Source: Streptomyces filipinensis
GTDB taxonomy: Bacteria; Actinomycetota; Actinomycetes; Streptomycetales; Streptomycetaceae
NCBI RefSeq assembly: GCF_014649495.1
Contig: NZ_BMTD01000015.1
Location: forward strand, 124,001-188,000
DNA: 64,000 nucleotides
Reading direction: 5' to 3'
Positions within the stretch are counted from its first letter, which is position 1. Each line of letters begins with the position of its first letter. The position numbers were made by a program, and so were the translations under genes. The notes under the pieces were generated by a model. That model had not been told where the DNA came from. It worked only from the letters and a program-made list of their open reading frames with translations, and did not search any database. Positions 34,484 through 43,592 of this stretch are shown one piece after another.

Positions 34484-35164
34484 TCACCTTGAGATGCGGG
34501 CTGCGATGCCGTCGAGCAGGAAGTCGAGGCCGATCCGGAAGGTCTGGTCGGCGTCCAGGTGGGCGGCATCGCGCACCACCGTGGCCAGTGCGGGGAATCG
34601 ACCGGTGGCGAAGGTCCGCTCCAGATAGGGTCCGAGTGCGGCCTGCCAACGCCTCTCGTCCATCCCGCTGGCCCGCTCGGCACGCCGCTCGGCGATCTCC
34701 CGACGCACCGCACCGATCACATACGAGTTGACCGCGGAGACCACGGGCATGACGTCGTCCAGGTCAACGCCGTCCAGCGCGGCCACCACGGCCTCCCCCT
34801 TGGCCAGCGCGTGCGGCCCGAGCTGCGGTCGGCCACCGAGCAGATCGGCGAGCCATTCGTGCTCGTGAGCGGCTTGCCGAGTGGTTTCGGCAAGCGACCG
34901 CAGCGCCTCCCGCCAGCCGTCTCCGGTCGGCCGGATCTCGGCATAGGCCGCGTCGACCATCAGGTCGAGCAGCTCCTCCTTGCTGGCGATGTAGTTGTAC
35001 AACCGCATCGGCCCGACGCCGAGCGCGGTGGCGACCTTGCGTAGCGACACCGCCTCCAGGCCGTCCGCGTCGGCCAACTGGATCGCTGCCCGCACGATCC
35101 GCTCTCGGTTCAGCGGGGCCGGAACGGGTCGATTCGCCGGCTCCGGCCTCTCCCACACCAACAT
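34484..35164 (-). CDS. TetR-family repressor of the TetX-like monooxygenase
   Basis: 226 residues from ATG 35162-35164. The HTH is LNRERIVRAAIQLADADGLE with LRKVATALGVGPMRLYNYIA and SKEELLDLMVD, the form found in TetR/TetR_C (PF02909) regulators, whose members include the tetracycline repressor itself. The C-terminal domain matches the TetR_C plan with HAWLADLL-like motif (HEHEWLADLLGGRPQLGPHA) and FRIGLDFLLDGIAA. It is divergent from the FAD monooxygenase at 35236 across a 71-bp region containing a 15-bp palindrome, so it most probably represses it and itself. Confidence 0.9.
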   Translation of the reverse strand: MLVWERPEPANRPVPAPLNRERIVRAAIQLADADGLEAVSLRKVATALGVGPMRLYNYIASKEELLDLMVDAAYAEIRPTGDGWREALRSLAETTRQAAHEHEWLADLLGGRPQLGPHALAKGEAVVAALDGVDLDDVMPVVSAVNSYVIGAVRREIAERRAERASGMDERRWQAALGPYLERTFATGRFPALATVVRDAAHLDADQTFRIGLDFLLDGIAARISR

Positions 35165-35189
35165 GCCGCTAACAATACATCGCATCACA

Positions 35190-35220
35190 CGATACAGTGT
35201 ATCGGCCAGTACGGTGTATC
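35190..35220. promoter_or_regulatory. TetR operator between repressor and monooxygenase
   Basis: A perfect 15-bp palindrome CGATACA-G-TGTATCG at 35190-35204 is followed by a second half-like GGTGTATC at 35213-35220. It lies midway between the two divergent starts (35164 and 35236), the expected place for a TetR-type operator. Confidence 0.75.
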
Positions 35221-35235
35221 AAAGGGAAGGCAACC

Positions 35236-36363
35236 ATGACCATTGCCATCGTCGGAGCCGGCCTCGGCGGCCTGGCTCTCGCCCGTGTGCTGCATGTGAA
35301 CGGCATCGACTCCGTCGTGTACGAGCGTGAGTCGTCACGCGGTGCGCGCGGTCAGGGCGGCATGCTCGACATCCACTCCGGCCAGCGGGCGCTGCGCGAG
35401 GCCGGTCTGATCGACCAGTTCCTCGAGATTGCCCGAGGCGAAGGCCAGGACATGCGCCTTCTAGAGCCGGACGGCACCCTGCTGCTCCAGGAGGACACAC
35501 CCGACGACGCCCCGCTGGATCGACCCGAGGTCGACCGTGCCGATCTGCGCAACCTGCTGCTGGATTCCCTCCCCGACGACGTGGTGCGCTGGGGGCACGC
35601 GTTCACATCAGCCGACAGCGGCCTGCTGCACTTCGCCGACGGCAGCAGTGCGGCGTACGACCTGCTGGTCGGCGCGGACGGCGCGCAGTCCCGGGTCCGG
35701 GCGCTTCTCACCGACGCCCGCCCGGCGCATATCGGCCAGAACGTCGTCGAGGTCGGTATTCCCGATATCGACCGCACGCACCCGGACCTCGCGGCGATGG
35801 TCGGGCGCGGCAACTACTGGGTGCTCGGCAACGGAATATCCCTGGGGGCGCAGCGCAACGGCGACGGCCGCGTCCGCATCGGCCTGAGCTTCTACCACAC
35901 CGACGAGGACTGGTTCGCCACCAGCGGGATCCCGTTCGACGACCCGGCCGCCGCCCGGGCGCGGCTGATCGACCTGCTCCCCGGCTGGGACTCACGGTTC
36001 ACCGCGCTGATCGCGGCCTGCGACGACACGGTCGTGCCGCGGTCGATCACCAGTCTCCCGGTCGGCCTCACCTGGCCGTCGACACCAGACGTCACGCTGC
36101 TCGGCGATGCCGCGCACCTGATGCCGCCGGTGGGCCAGGGCGCCAACATGGCGCTGCTCGACGGCGCCCTGCTCGGTCTCGCGCTGGCCGCGCACCCGGA
36201 CGACTTTCCCTCCGCCGTCAAAGAATACGAACGCGAGATGTTCGAGCGCACCAGCGCTGCCGCCCGGATGTCCGCGGACATGCAGGAATTGCTGATGTCG
36301 CCGGACGCCGCCCGGAAACTGCTCGCTTTCTTCCAGCCTGACGGGTTCAGATCAGCGGGGTGA
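35236..36363 (+). CDS. TetX-like FAD-dependent monooxygenase
   Basis: 375 residues from ATG 35236, preceded by AAGGGAAGG. The Rossmann loop is GAGLGG at residues 7-12, followed by YERESSRGARGQGGMLDIHS. Then come PEVDRADLRNLLLDSLPDDV, the DLLVGADGAQSRVR (DG) motif and GDAAHLMPPVGQGANMALLD near residue 290. The GGMLDIHSGQ block, the DRADLRNLLL block and the overall length follow the TetX/tetracycline destructase group of flavin monooxygenases more closely than the larger polyketide hydroxylases. With an adjacent TetR repressor the cassette looks like inducible inactivation of a polycyclic compound; tetracycline itself is only an inference. Its 3' end overlaps the convergent flavoprotein gene by 17 bp. 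Confidence 0.88.
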   Translation: MTIAIVGAGLGGLALARVLHVNGIDSVVYERESSRGARGQGGMLDIHSGQRALREAGLIDQFLEIARGEGQDMRLLEPDGTLLLQEDTPDDAPLDRPEVDRADLRNLLLDSLPDDVVRWGHAFTSADSGLLHFADGSSAAYDLLVGADGAQSRVRALLTDARPAHIGQNVVEVGIPDIDRTHPDLAAMVGRGNYWVLGNGISLGAQRNGDGRVRIGLSFYHTDEDWFATSGIPFDDPAAARARLIDLLPGWDSRFTALIAACDDTVVPRSITSLPVGLTWPSTPDVTLLGDAAHLMPPVGQGANMALLDGALLGLALAAHPDDFPSAVKEYEREMFERTSAAARMSADMQELLMSPDAARKLLAFFQPDGFRSAG

Positions 36364-37564
36364 TCTGGTCCTCGATTCCGAGCAGGGCCCGGCCGTACAT
36401 CTCGGTCGCGATGGCGGGGTTGACCATGGCATGCCGCGTACCGGTCTCCAGATCCCGCCAGATGCGCTGCAGCGGACTGTCGTCGGCGAAACTCCGGGCC
36501 CCCTGGACGTTCAGCAGCAGGTCCAGTGCGTCTCGTGAGCAGCGGGCGACCGTGCCGATGTCCATGCGCGCCCGGGTCCGGTTGATCAGGGGCATGCTCT
36601 GGCCACTCGCCGCCCAGCTGTCGGCATCGTCCGCGGCACGCATCAGGTGCAGGGTGGCGGTATCGATCAATGACGCCGCCTCGGCGATCTGCATCTGGCT
36701 GGAGGGTGCCTCCCGTGCCTGGGCGTAGTTCGTATGCGAAATGCCACGGCCCACGGCGAGGGAGGCCAGCACCAGCTCCATTGCGCCGCGGGCCAGGCCC
36801 AGCAGTGGGCCGGCGAGCGACAGGGCGAGCGTGGGGACGAACGCCGCGCGGTAGAGGGACTCGTCCTTGAACTCGGTCGGATAGACGCCCTGGAGCGCGT
36901 GCGTCACCGACAGGATGCGATGGGCGGGGACGAAGACGCCTTCGGCGATGAGGGTGTTGCTGCCGGTGCCGCGCATCCCGGCAACGTGCCAGGTGTCCTC
37001 GATCGTCAGCTGGTCCATCGGGACCAGGGCCAGTGCTTGGTCCAGGTGCTCGCCGCGCTCGTCCGTGAGCGTCATGCCGAGCAGCGCCCATCGGGCGTGG
37101 AGACACCCGGAGGCGAAGCCCCATCGTCCCGTGACGAGACTGCCTGCGTCGGCTGTCCTGCCTGTCCCATGGGGCGGCAGGGCCGCACAGGCACGGGTGC
37201 CGGGACCCTGCGCGTAGACCTCACGCTGGGCTCGTTGGGGGTAGAGGCCGATGAGCCAGCCCGAGATGTTGATCAAGCTGGTGGTCCAGGCGGTCGATCC
37301 GCAGCCGCGGCCGAGTTCGGAACTCACTTCGACCAGCGTACGGATGCGTTCCTGGTGCCCGCCAAGCCGCTGGGGAACGGTGAGGCTGAACAGGCCGGCC
37401 TCATCGAGAGCCGCGATGTTCTCCGCAGCCACACAGCGGTCCTGTTCGGTGCGGGCGGCGTTGCGTCGGAGTAACTCGACCAAGGCTGCGGCCCGTCCGG
37501 GCGGCGTGGCCTGTTCGAGGTGAGGGGCGGGTTCCGCGGCGCGGTTTCTGGCGCCCATCGTCAT
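36347..37564 (-). CDS. Acyl-CoA dehydrogenase-fold flavoprotein (flavin-dependent monooxygenase type)
   Basis: 405 residues from ATG 37562-37564, with AGGAGG seven bases upstream. The order matches acyl-CoA dehydrogenase-like hydroxylases such as HsaA/DszC-type enzymes. There is an N-terminal helical domain (AAENIAALDEAGLFSLTVPQ, then RLGGHQ), SSELGRGCGSTAWTTSLINI, VTGRWGFASGCLHARWALLG, DTWHVAGMRGTGSNTLIAEG, and a C-terminal RDALDLLLNVQGARSFADDS. The VTGRW..SG strand and the STAWT motif favour the two-component FMNH2 or FADH2-using monooxygenases over fatty-acid dehydrogenases; no flavin reductase lies nearby. Convergent with the TetX-like gene, possibly acting on related compounds. Confidence 0.85.
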   Translation of the reverse strand: MTMGARNRAAEPAPHLEQATPPGRAAALVELLRRNAARTEQDRCVAAENIAALDEAGLFSLTVPQRLGGHQERIRTLVEVSSELGRGCGSTAWTTSLINISGWLIGLYPQRAQREVYAQGPGTRACAALPPHGTGRTADAGSLVTGRWGFASGCLHARWALLGMTLTDERGEHLDQALALVPMDQLTIEDTWHVAGMRGTGSNTLIAEGVFVPAHRILSVTHALQGVYPTEFKDESLYRAAFVPTLALSLAGPLLGLARGAMELVLASLAVGRGISHTNYAQAREAPSSQMQIAEAASLIDTATLHLMRAADDADSWAASGQSMPLINRTRARMDIGTVARCSRDALDLLLNVQGARSFADDSPLQRIWRDLETGTRHAMVNPAIATEMYGRALLGIEDQITPLI

Positions 37565-37736
37565 GAGAAGTCCTCCTTGGCACGTGAACCGGTCGGGCAA
37601 GAGGCCGTCGGCCAGTCCCGGCACCGTATCCGTATGCCTGCCCGCGCTCCACCGTCCGGGCGGCCACCTTCGCGGTCCGCCGCGCCATCGGCCAAGGCGA
37701 CCACCCGTCACCGTCGGCGGAGGGCACAGCCCGTTT

Positions 37737-38720
37737 TCAGGCGGGCAGCACCGAGAGATCGTCGAACTGGATCCAGCCGTCCCGGCCCAGCCCCCAGAAC
37801 CCGCAGAACACGGTCACTGATGTGCGGTTGCCGGGGTTGAACGGCTGGACGACCTCCTGGTACCGGTGGGCGGGGCTGGGCCCGAAATGCCGCTCCACCG
37901 GCGGCCACAGTCCGGCCATCCGAACGCCGAAGAAGGCGGTGTTCACGTCGGCGCCCGCGCCGTGACCCGAGGTGCGGACCCATCCCCGCAGCACGTAGTT
38001 CTGATGCGGGTTCACCGGGATCGTCTGGAGGATTGCGTTCCAGTTCCTGCTCGACGTGCGGATCCAGGCGTTGTTGGACCCGGACCGGGCGAGGCCCCGC
38101 TTGACGTCGACGCCCTTGGGATCGGACCCCTCGGTCGTCCAGGGAGCGCCGATGGCCCGGAATCCCTGCCATTCGAAACCGGTATCGAGCAGGCCGTCGA
38201 TCCGCAGGTACCTGCTGCTGCGATCGCGGGTGAAACGGAACGGCGTGGCCCGGCTGGCCTGAGCGAGTGTTTTGACCGGGCCGCCGGCGACGCGGTACGC
38301 GACCGACGCGAAGTCCAGATTCCAGTTGTCCGGATCCTCGAAGGCCGAGCGTGGCTGCAAGTTGGCGGCCAGACCAAGGGTGGTGATCTCGCGTGCCGCG
38401 ATGTTCTTGTGGAAGAGCTTCAGCAGGCTGATGCCGACCGTGTGGGTGCTGCCGTTCGCCCACCCCGAGTCCAGGTTGACGTTGCCGACGGCGAGGCTGC
38501 CCTGGGAGCGGGTGTGCACCGTCACGGTGAGATTGTTGCCGCCTCCCCTCAGGTCGTCCCCGCCGGTCTTGAGGGTGAGGAACAGGCACGCCTCGCCCCG
38601 GCCCGGCGCCGTGCAGTCGTTGAACGCGCTCGGCCCTGCCGCCGCGCCGGGTGCGGTGCCGCACACGAAGGCGAGTGCCGCCGTTGCCAGCAGTGTCGTG
38701 ATCCGCCTGATGGCGACCAT
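37737..38720 (-). CDS. Secreted protein with C-terminal carbohydrate-binding-like domain
   Basis: 327 residues from ATG 38718-38720, behind an AGGAGG. A signal peptide is clear (MVAIRRITTLLATAALAFVC then GTAPGAAA). The first half (CTAPGRGEACLFLTLKTGGD; NLDSGWANGSTHTVGISLLK) is beta-rich. The second half (ARSGSNNAWIRTSSRNWNAI; PHQNYVLRGWVRTSGHGAGA; WIQFDDLSVL) follows the CBM4/9 or galactose-binding jelly-roll pattern with terminal 'DDLSV'. It begins 35 bp after the six-gene overlapping operon and has its own strong ribosome site, so it may be the last gene of that unit or separately expressed. Confidence 0.75.
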   Translation of the reverse strand: MVAIRRITTLLATAALAFVCGTAPGAAAGPSAFNDCTAPGRGEACLFLTLKTGGDDLRGGGNNLTVTVHTRSQGSLAVGNVNLDSGWANGSTHTVGISLLKLFHKNIAAREITTLGLAANLQPRSAFEDPDNWNLDFASVAYRVAGGPVKTLAQASRATPFRFTRDRSSRYLRIDGLLDTGFEWQGFRAIGAPWTTEGSDPKGVDVKRGLARSGSNNAWIRTSSRNWNAILQTIPVNPHQNYVLRGWVRTSGHGAGADVNTAFFGVRMAGLWPPVERHFGPSPAHRYQEVVQPFNPGNRTSVTVFCGFWGLGRDGWIQFDDLSVLPA

Positions 38721-38755
38721 GGAACGACCTCCTTGTGTCTGTGTGCCGGTCGGCC

Positions 38756-39445
38756 TCAGCCGACCCGGAACCGGGCGTCCGGCCCATTGCCCTGATAGGT
38801 CCCGTCCCGGGTGTACTCGGTGCTGCTGATGGAGAACGTCTGGCCGGGGAAGTGGCCGTAGAACTCGGGGTCAGGAAGCCTCATCCGTGCGGTGAAGTCT
38901 CCGTTGCCGTCGCTCTCCACCTCGCCCATGGAAGTGGCGTGGAACGTCAGTTTCACCAGGCCGTTGTGAATGAACCCGGATCCGCTCACGGTGACCGTGC
39001 TCGCGGCCGGGCCGCTCTCGGGGCTGACCCGAAGCTCCTTGGGGGCGGAGTACGAGTCGTCGTCCGGGGGCACGCCGGGATACGCGCCGGCCCCGGCCGA
39101 GGAGCCCGAGGACCAGGACGGTGCGTGGGTTCCGAAGGGGGGCAGGGCGTGGGAGCCGGTCCACCCCGCGATCACCACCGCCGCGGCCACCAGGAACATG
39201 ATCCCGCCGAGGATGCCTTGGCCGCGGTCCCGCGAGCGCGGGGGTGGCGGCGGGGCCGGACGGGGCGGCAGGGGGGCGGGGCGGGACGGCAGCGGGGCCG
39301 GACCGCCCTTCTTCTTGTCCTTCCCCGCGGCCCCCGGTGTCCCTCCCTTTCCGGTGAGGGCACCTGGTCCCCCCGCGACAGGAGCGGGGCCGGGCCGGCC
39401 TGTGATCGCCTGCCGGATCCTGTTCAGGTCTTCGTTGGCGGTCAT
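38756..39445 (-). CDS. One-pass membrane protein with Pro-rich N-terminus and IPT/TIG-like extracellular domain
   Basis: 229 residues. A cytoplasmic lead (MTANEDLNRIRQAITGRPGP) is followed by a Pro/Arg/Lys-rich segment, one membrane helix (GILGGIMFLVAAAVVIAGW) near residue 80, a Ser/Gly linker and an external Ig-like domain: LRVSPESGPAASTVTVSGSG, then FIHNGLVKLTFHATSMGE. The 'SPxSGPxxSTVTVSGSGF' opening is typical of IPT/TIG domains, though IPT folds vary. Its ATG overlaps the ATPase stop by 4 bp, placing it in the coupled operon 46328-38756 and suggesting a membrane tether or outward sensor for the ATPase. Confidence 0.75.
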   Translation of the reverse strand: MTANEDLNRIRQAITGRPGPAPVAGGPGALTGKGGTPGAAGKDKKKGGPAPLPSRPAPLPPRPAPPPPPRSRDRGQGILGGIMFLVAAAVVIAGWTGSHALPPFGTHAPSWSSGSSAGAGAYPGVPPDDDSYSAPKELRVSPESGPAASTVTVSGSGFIHNGLVKLTFHATSMGEVESDGNGDFTARMRLPDPEFYGHFPGQTFSISSTEYTRDGTYQGNGPDARFRVG

Positions 39446-41823
39446 GAGTCGTGCTCCGCGCCTCGTCGGGTGTCGGCCGCCACGCGGTCGGCCATCACGC
39501 GCGCTTCTCGTACCGCCGCCGCTGCCCCGCGCCGGTCGGCGGCGCGCGCCCGGGTCAGTGCCCGGGCGATGACGCAGTAGAAACCGGCGTGCAGCTCCTC
39601 GTAGGTGAAGCGCATGGCGTCACGCCTCACCCGGTCCCCCAGTGCCCCCAAAGCGGCCTCCGCCTGGGCTTCCTGGGGGACACCCGCCAGCTCGTCCTCG
39701 ACCTCGGGCAGCAGCCGGAGCCAGTGCCGGGCCGCACAGGGGCGAGGGCAGGCCTGGCACCAGATCCGCTCGGCCGGCTCGGTCCGCCCGCTCGCAGGCG
39801 GACCGGACACAGCCGGGTCGAACGGGTCCGCAGGCTTGGCTGGTTCGGGGGTCACGGACACCCATACCGGCTCCGGGTGGCCGCCCGCCGTCACCACGAA
39901 CGCCTCGCCCCGGCCCAGCATCGGTACCTGCTCCGCCACCTGGCCGACCGCGCCGGGCCCCGGTTCCCCGTGGAGCCGGTGCGTGAGCAGATTGGGGAAC
40001 AGACCGGTCACCGCCTCGGGAAGCTGCCTCGGGCTCTGGGTGACCAGGACGAACCCCTGGCCGTAGGAGCGCTGGGTCGCGATCGCCGTCGCGGCCGCCT
40101 CCGCGGCGGCCGACGACTGAGGCCCGCTCGGGCCGGGCGTATGGCCGCCGCCGAGCAGCAGGTGCGCCTCCTCCAGGACGGCCAGATGACCGAAGCCCGC
40201 GAGGGGATGCGCTCGCCGATAGGCCACGAGCCCGGCCAGCAGCAGACCGAAGGCCAGTTGTCTGGCGGCACGGTCGCCGAAGTCGGCCAGCGTGATCACC
40301 GAGGGCTCGGCCAGCAGCCGTCCCCAGTCCAGTCCGGCCCCCGGGCCACCGGCCAGCGCGTCGCCCCCCGCTCCCGCCAACAGGCTCTGCACCCGCTGTC
40401 CGAGCGAGGCGCGCAGGTTGGCCGCCTGCTCGCCGGTGCCGCCATGCACAGACGCCTGTTCCAGGACGGCCCGGTAGAGCGTGGCCACGGTCGCGGGTTC
40501 GTCGCTCTGGAAGAGATCACTGACCGCGTTGCGCAGCGCCGCCGCCGCGAATGGCCAGGAGGCCGACAACCCCGTGGCCGAGTCCAGGCATTCGGCCACG
40601 GTGTCCGCGAACGCGCTCCGGTCCACCCCCTCGGGGACGGCCAGCGGGTTGATCTGAGTCCCGTCGTGACCGAGCCTGAAGGCTCGGGCGGCCAACGGGA
40701 GGTAGACGGTCTTCTCCGGATCGATGACCAGATAGGGCACAGCGTGTTCGCGCCACATGCGCCGTAGCAGCGTCATCACCGTGGTCGTCTTGCCGAATCC
40801 GGTCATCCCGGTGACCAGCAGATGCTGATTCAGATCCGGCATCCGCAGTCGGTACGGCCGGCCGCCGGCCGACCGGCCGAGCCATACCCCCGGCCCCTCC
40901 GGCTCCGGGGCGTAGCGGGAGACGATCGCGGGGCGCCGGGTGTGGCGCGTGACGGCTTCCATGGGCAGCGCGGGCAACGGCAGCAGGCCGGCCGCGGTGT
41001 GCGGAGCGACGATCGCCCCGGCGCGGACCAGCTCCAGGTTGCCGGAGCGGGGCAGGGCGGGGACGGGCTCGGGCGACAGACCGGGCGCGCCGAGCGCCGC
41101 CGCCAGTTCCGCCGCCACGGCGGGGGCGTCCGCGGTGACCGTGAGGGTCGCGTGGAAGGCCACCAGCGCACGGTCCAAGGCGTCCAGCGCGGCCATCGGA
41201 GCCGCCTGGGCCGCCGCCTCGCCGGCTCCCGCCTCGTCCGGTGCGGCGGCGGTCGGCTGCCCGGCGAGGCGCCGGACCGCCCGGCGCAGCACCGGCACAA
41301 CGGTGCGCGGTGGCGCGAGCGGTGTCAGCGCCACCCGGACAGCGCAGGCCCCGGCCGCACGCTCGACGGCGTCCAGCAGAGGGGCCCACCGCAAACCGTC
41401 GGGCGGCCAGAACGCGAGGCGCCGGCCCGGCGTCCGCCCGGCGGGTCCGGCGCTCAACCGCCACACCAGCGCGCCGTCAGCACCTGTCCGCCCGCCGTCG
41501 GTCGTCTCCAGATCGGTCAGTCCGGCGAGGAGGTCACGGAAGCGGTCGGTGTGGCCGGCGACCGTCTGGGGCTGCCCTGTGAGCCGCAGGGTGACCCGGG
41601 CCGTCCCCGCCGCCGGATCGCGCCGGACCCGGGCGTGTACGGCGACGCTGTCGCAGGGCCGTATGCCCGAGAGGAACTCCGTCAGCCTCAGCCGCAGCAC
41701 GTCGTCGACCGTTCGCGGCGCGCCCTCGGGTGCCGGAACCGTGGCCTGGGCGGGCAGCCGGACGACCGCGAGGGTGACGCCGGCCACCGTCGGTGAACCG
41801 CCCGGTTCCCGTGGGGCGCTCAT
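39442..41823 (-). CDS. HerA/VirB4-like ATPase
   Basis: 793 residues. The N-terminal 290 residues are a variable, Ala-rich region with three alpha/beta-like repeats. Walker A is GMTGFGKTT at 339-347, followed by a YLVIDPEKTVYLPLA strand. Walker B is HLAVLEEAHLLL at 546-557, with the acidic pair typical of HerA/FtsK-like motors. ATQRSYGQGFVLVTQSPRQL is the motor sensor strand (VTQSP, as in HerA NTPases). A late WCQACPRPC may bind zinc. Such ATPases move DNA or proteins as hexamers. Here it overlaps the JAB-E1 fusion by 4 bp upstream and the membrane protein by 4 bp downstream, so it is an integral part of the ubiquitin-like operon, not a conjugation system (no relaxase or Tra genes). Confidence 0.85.
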   Translation of the reverse strand: MSAPREPGGSPTVAGVTLAVVRLPAQATVPAPEGAPRTVDDVLRLRLTEFLSGIRPCDSVAVHARVRRDPAAGTARVTLRLTGQPQTVAGHTDRFRDLLAGLTDLETTDGGRTGADGALVWRLSAGPAGRTPGRRLAFWPPDGLRWAPLLDAVERAAGACAVRVALTPLAPPRTVVPVLRRAVRRLAGQPTAAAPDEAGAGEAAAQAAPMAALDALDRALVAFHATLTVTADAPAVAAELAAALGAPGLSPEPVPALPRSGNLELVRAGAIVAPHTAAGLLPLPALPMEAVTRHTRRPAIVSRYAPEPEGPGVWLGRSAGGRPYRLRMPDLNQHLLVTGMTGFGKTTTVMTLLRRMWREHAVPYLVIDPEKTVYLPLAARAFRLGHDGTQINPLAVPEGVDRSAFADTVAECLDSATGLSASWPFAAAALRNAVSDLFQSDEPATVATLYRAVLEQASVHGGTGEQAANLRASLGQRVQSLLAGAGGDALAGGPGAGLDWGRLLAEPSVITLADFGDRAARQLAFGLLLAGLVAYRRAHPLAGFGHLAVLEEAHLLLGGGHTPGPSGPQSSAAAEAAATAIATQRSYGQGFVLVTQSPRQLPEAVTGLFPNLLTHRLHGEPGPGAVGQVAEQVPMLGRGEAFVVTAGGHPEPVWVSVTPEPAKPADPFDPAVSGPPASGRTEPAERIWCQACPRPCAARHWLRLLPEVEDELAGVPQEAQAEAALGALGDRVRRDAMRFTYEELHAGFYCVIARALTRARAADRRGAAAAVREARVMADRVAADTRRGAEHDS

Positions 41824-43592
41824 GATCGCCCACCTGTTCGCAGGAGATGGCGCAGGCGGCCGATGGAGACGTCCTGAGCCGTCGCCGCCAGCGGGTCGGT
41901 CCTGGTGTCCTCGGCACCGCACACCGGGCAGTCGGGCCTGCGTTCGACCGTCATCCAGACACTCTGGAAGGCATGCTGGCCCGGCGCCTCGCGCAGCACG
42001 TGTCCGAACAGCCAGTAGCCGGGCTCGGTGCCGAAGGCCACATAGGACTGGCCGCGTTCGCGAGCGACGGTCAGGAACCGTGCGATGCGCGCGTCCCCGC
42101 TCTCTCCGTCGGGCGGATGCAACAGGGCCAGCGCGATCTTGGTGGCCGCGGCCGCGACATGCTGGATGTCCACGACCAGGCCCGGTTCGGCGATCAGACG
42201 GCCGGTACCGTAGTCGGTCGGCTGCGCGAGGGAGGTGCCGGTCGACAGGTCGCGCACGCCTGCCGTGGCGCAGCCCCAGCACGCCGCGTCCGGATAGGTC
42301 ATGATCACTTCGCCGCCTGCCGCGCCCCGGTACAGCCCGGGGAACACCGCCGGAACCCCCTTCCAGTACGCGAGATGATCCAGGTGGCGCTGGGCCCGGC
42401 TGTCGTCGGTGGCGGCGACCAGCAGATCGCTGCCGCCCAGCAGTTCGGCCAGGCTCCGCGCGCCGAGGCCGTGAACGGGCCGCCGCACCGCGCGGACCAC
42501 CAGCTCCGGATTCACGGCTACGAGACGGGAGGCGAGGGCGCGGACCTTCGGGAGGCCGATGTCGCGCACCGCGTACGGGCTGCGCCCGAGGTTTTCCGCG
42601 GCCACGGACTCCGGATCGATGAGGGTCAGCCGACCGACACCCGAGCGGACCAGGCACTCGGCGACGTACGCTCCCACCGATCCCGCCCCGGCCACGACGA
42701 CGTGACGTCCAGCCAGCTCGGGGGCGAGCAGGCCCGCACTCCGTGCGAACAGGCGGCTCCCGCCGCGGCGCGCGTGCCGGCGCGTCAGCAGGGCCGACGC
42801 CCTGGCCGGAGCCTCGCGCAGCCGCGCGATCCCAGGCGCGGTTGACCGACGGCGTGGCCGCCTGGCCGCCGTGACGGCCAGAGCCAGCCGGTCGGCGGCC
42901 GCGGCCGCCGGATTCCACGGGAGCGCGATGGGCGAGCCATGTGCGACCAGCGTCGGCGGTGTGGCCGGGAAGTCCACGCCGAAGAGCACCGCCGACACCG
43001 AGGGCAGCTGGTCGAAGCGGGCGCGCACGGCCAGCACCGGGACCTCCTGCACGGTCAGCACCTCCGGCTCCCCCACTTCCTGGGCGCCGGCCCGGGTCAG
43101 TGAGGCCGAAACCGGCAGCACGAGCGGATGCATCGGCAGCACCTCGGTCTCACCCGCCACGCTCACCGCGCCGAACCACGACACCCGGACCCCACGGCTG
43201 ACCACCTCGTGGGCGGCCGGCGGCCCTTCGTCATGAGTGACCACGGGCGCCAGATAGCGGCCCAGGTGCGGATTCAGCGCCAACGACCGGCCGAACTCGC
43301 GCAGGTCCTGGTCCGACGGTTCCGGCAGTTCCGCGGGATGCGAGTGCACGATGCCCTTGAACCGGGCCGCACCCCTGTGTTGGAGGCGCTCGACCTCCTC
43401 GATCAGCCGGGCGCTGGTGCGGTACCGCACATGGGTGACGGTGGCCTCCTCGTCCGGCAGGAGATGCGTGACCAGATCGGTCCCGGGCGGCCCGAGCAGG
43501 GCACCGCCCGCTTCCGGTGCCACCGCGCCGATCCGGTCGACGATCGCGGCGAGCGCGTGATCGGTGACCCTGACCCGCATCACGGGGATCAC
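41820..43592 (-). CDS. JAB (JAMM) peptidase fused to ThiF/E1-like adenylyltransferase
   Basis: 590 residues from GTG 43590-43592, which overlaps the E2 stop by 4 bp. Residues 1-130 are a JAB/MPN+ domain: Glu27 in EAGG, then H83-S-H85, S93 and D96, a complete H-x-H-x7-S-x2-D JAMM zinc motif, so it should cleave isopeptide or C-terminal tails. Residues 290-490 are an E1/ThiF fold: GAGSVG (302-307), D326 after LTLID, and a GRS motif at 336-338 for ATP. A CWGC (438-441) and CPVC (555-558) form a likely zinc ribbon. The usual catalytic cysteine of E1 proteins is not obvious; the CWGC cysteines are candidates. E1 plus JAB with an E2 next door is the core of bacterial ubiquitin-like systems. Confidence 0.92.
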   Translation of the reverse strand: MIPVMRVRVTDHALAAIVDRIGAVAPEAGGALLGPPGTDLVTHLLPDEEATVTHVRYRTSARLIEEVERLQHRGAARFKGIVHSHPAELPEPSDQDLREFGRSLALNPHLGRYLAPVVTHDEGPPAAHEVVSRGVRVSWFGAVSVAGETEVLPMHPLVLPVSASLTRAGAQEVGEPEVLTVQEVPVLAVRARFDQLPSVSAVLFGVDFPATPPTLVAHGSPIALPWNPAAAAADRLALAVTAARRPRRRSTAPGIARLREAPARASALLTRRHARRGGSRLFARSAGLLAPELAGRHVVVAGAGSVGAYVAECLVRSGVGRLTLIDPESVAAENLGRSPYAVRDIGLPKVRALASRLVAVNPELVVRAVRRPVHGLGARSLAELLGGSDLLVAATDDSRAQRHLDHLAYWKGVPAVFPGLYRGAAGGEVIMTYPDAACWGCATAGVRDLSTGTSLAQPTDYGTGRLIAEPGLVVDIQHVAAAATKIALALLHPPDGESGDARIARFLTVARERGQSYVAFGTEPGYWLFGHVLREAPGQHAFQSVWMTVERRPDCPVCGAEDTRTDPLAATAQDVSIGRLRHLLRTGGRS

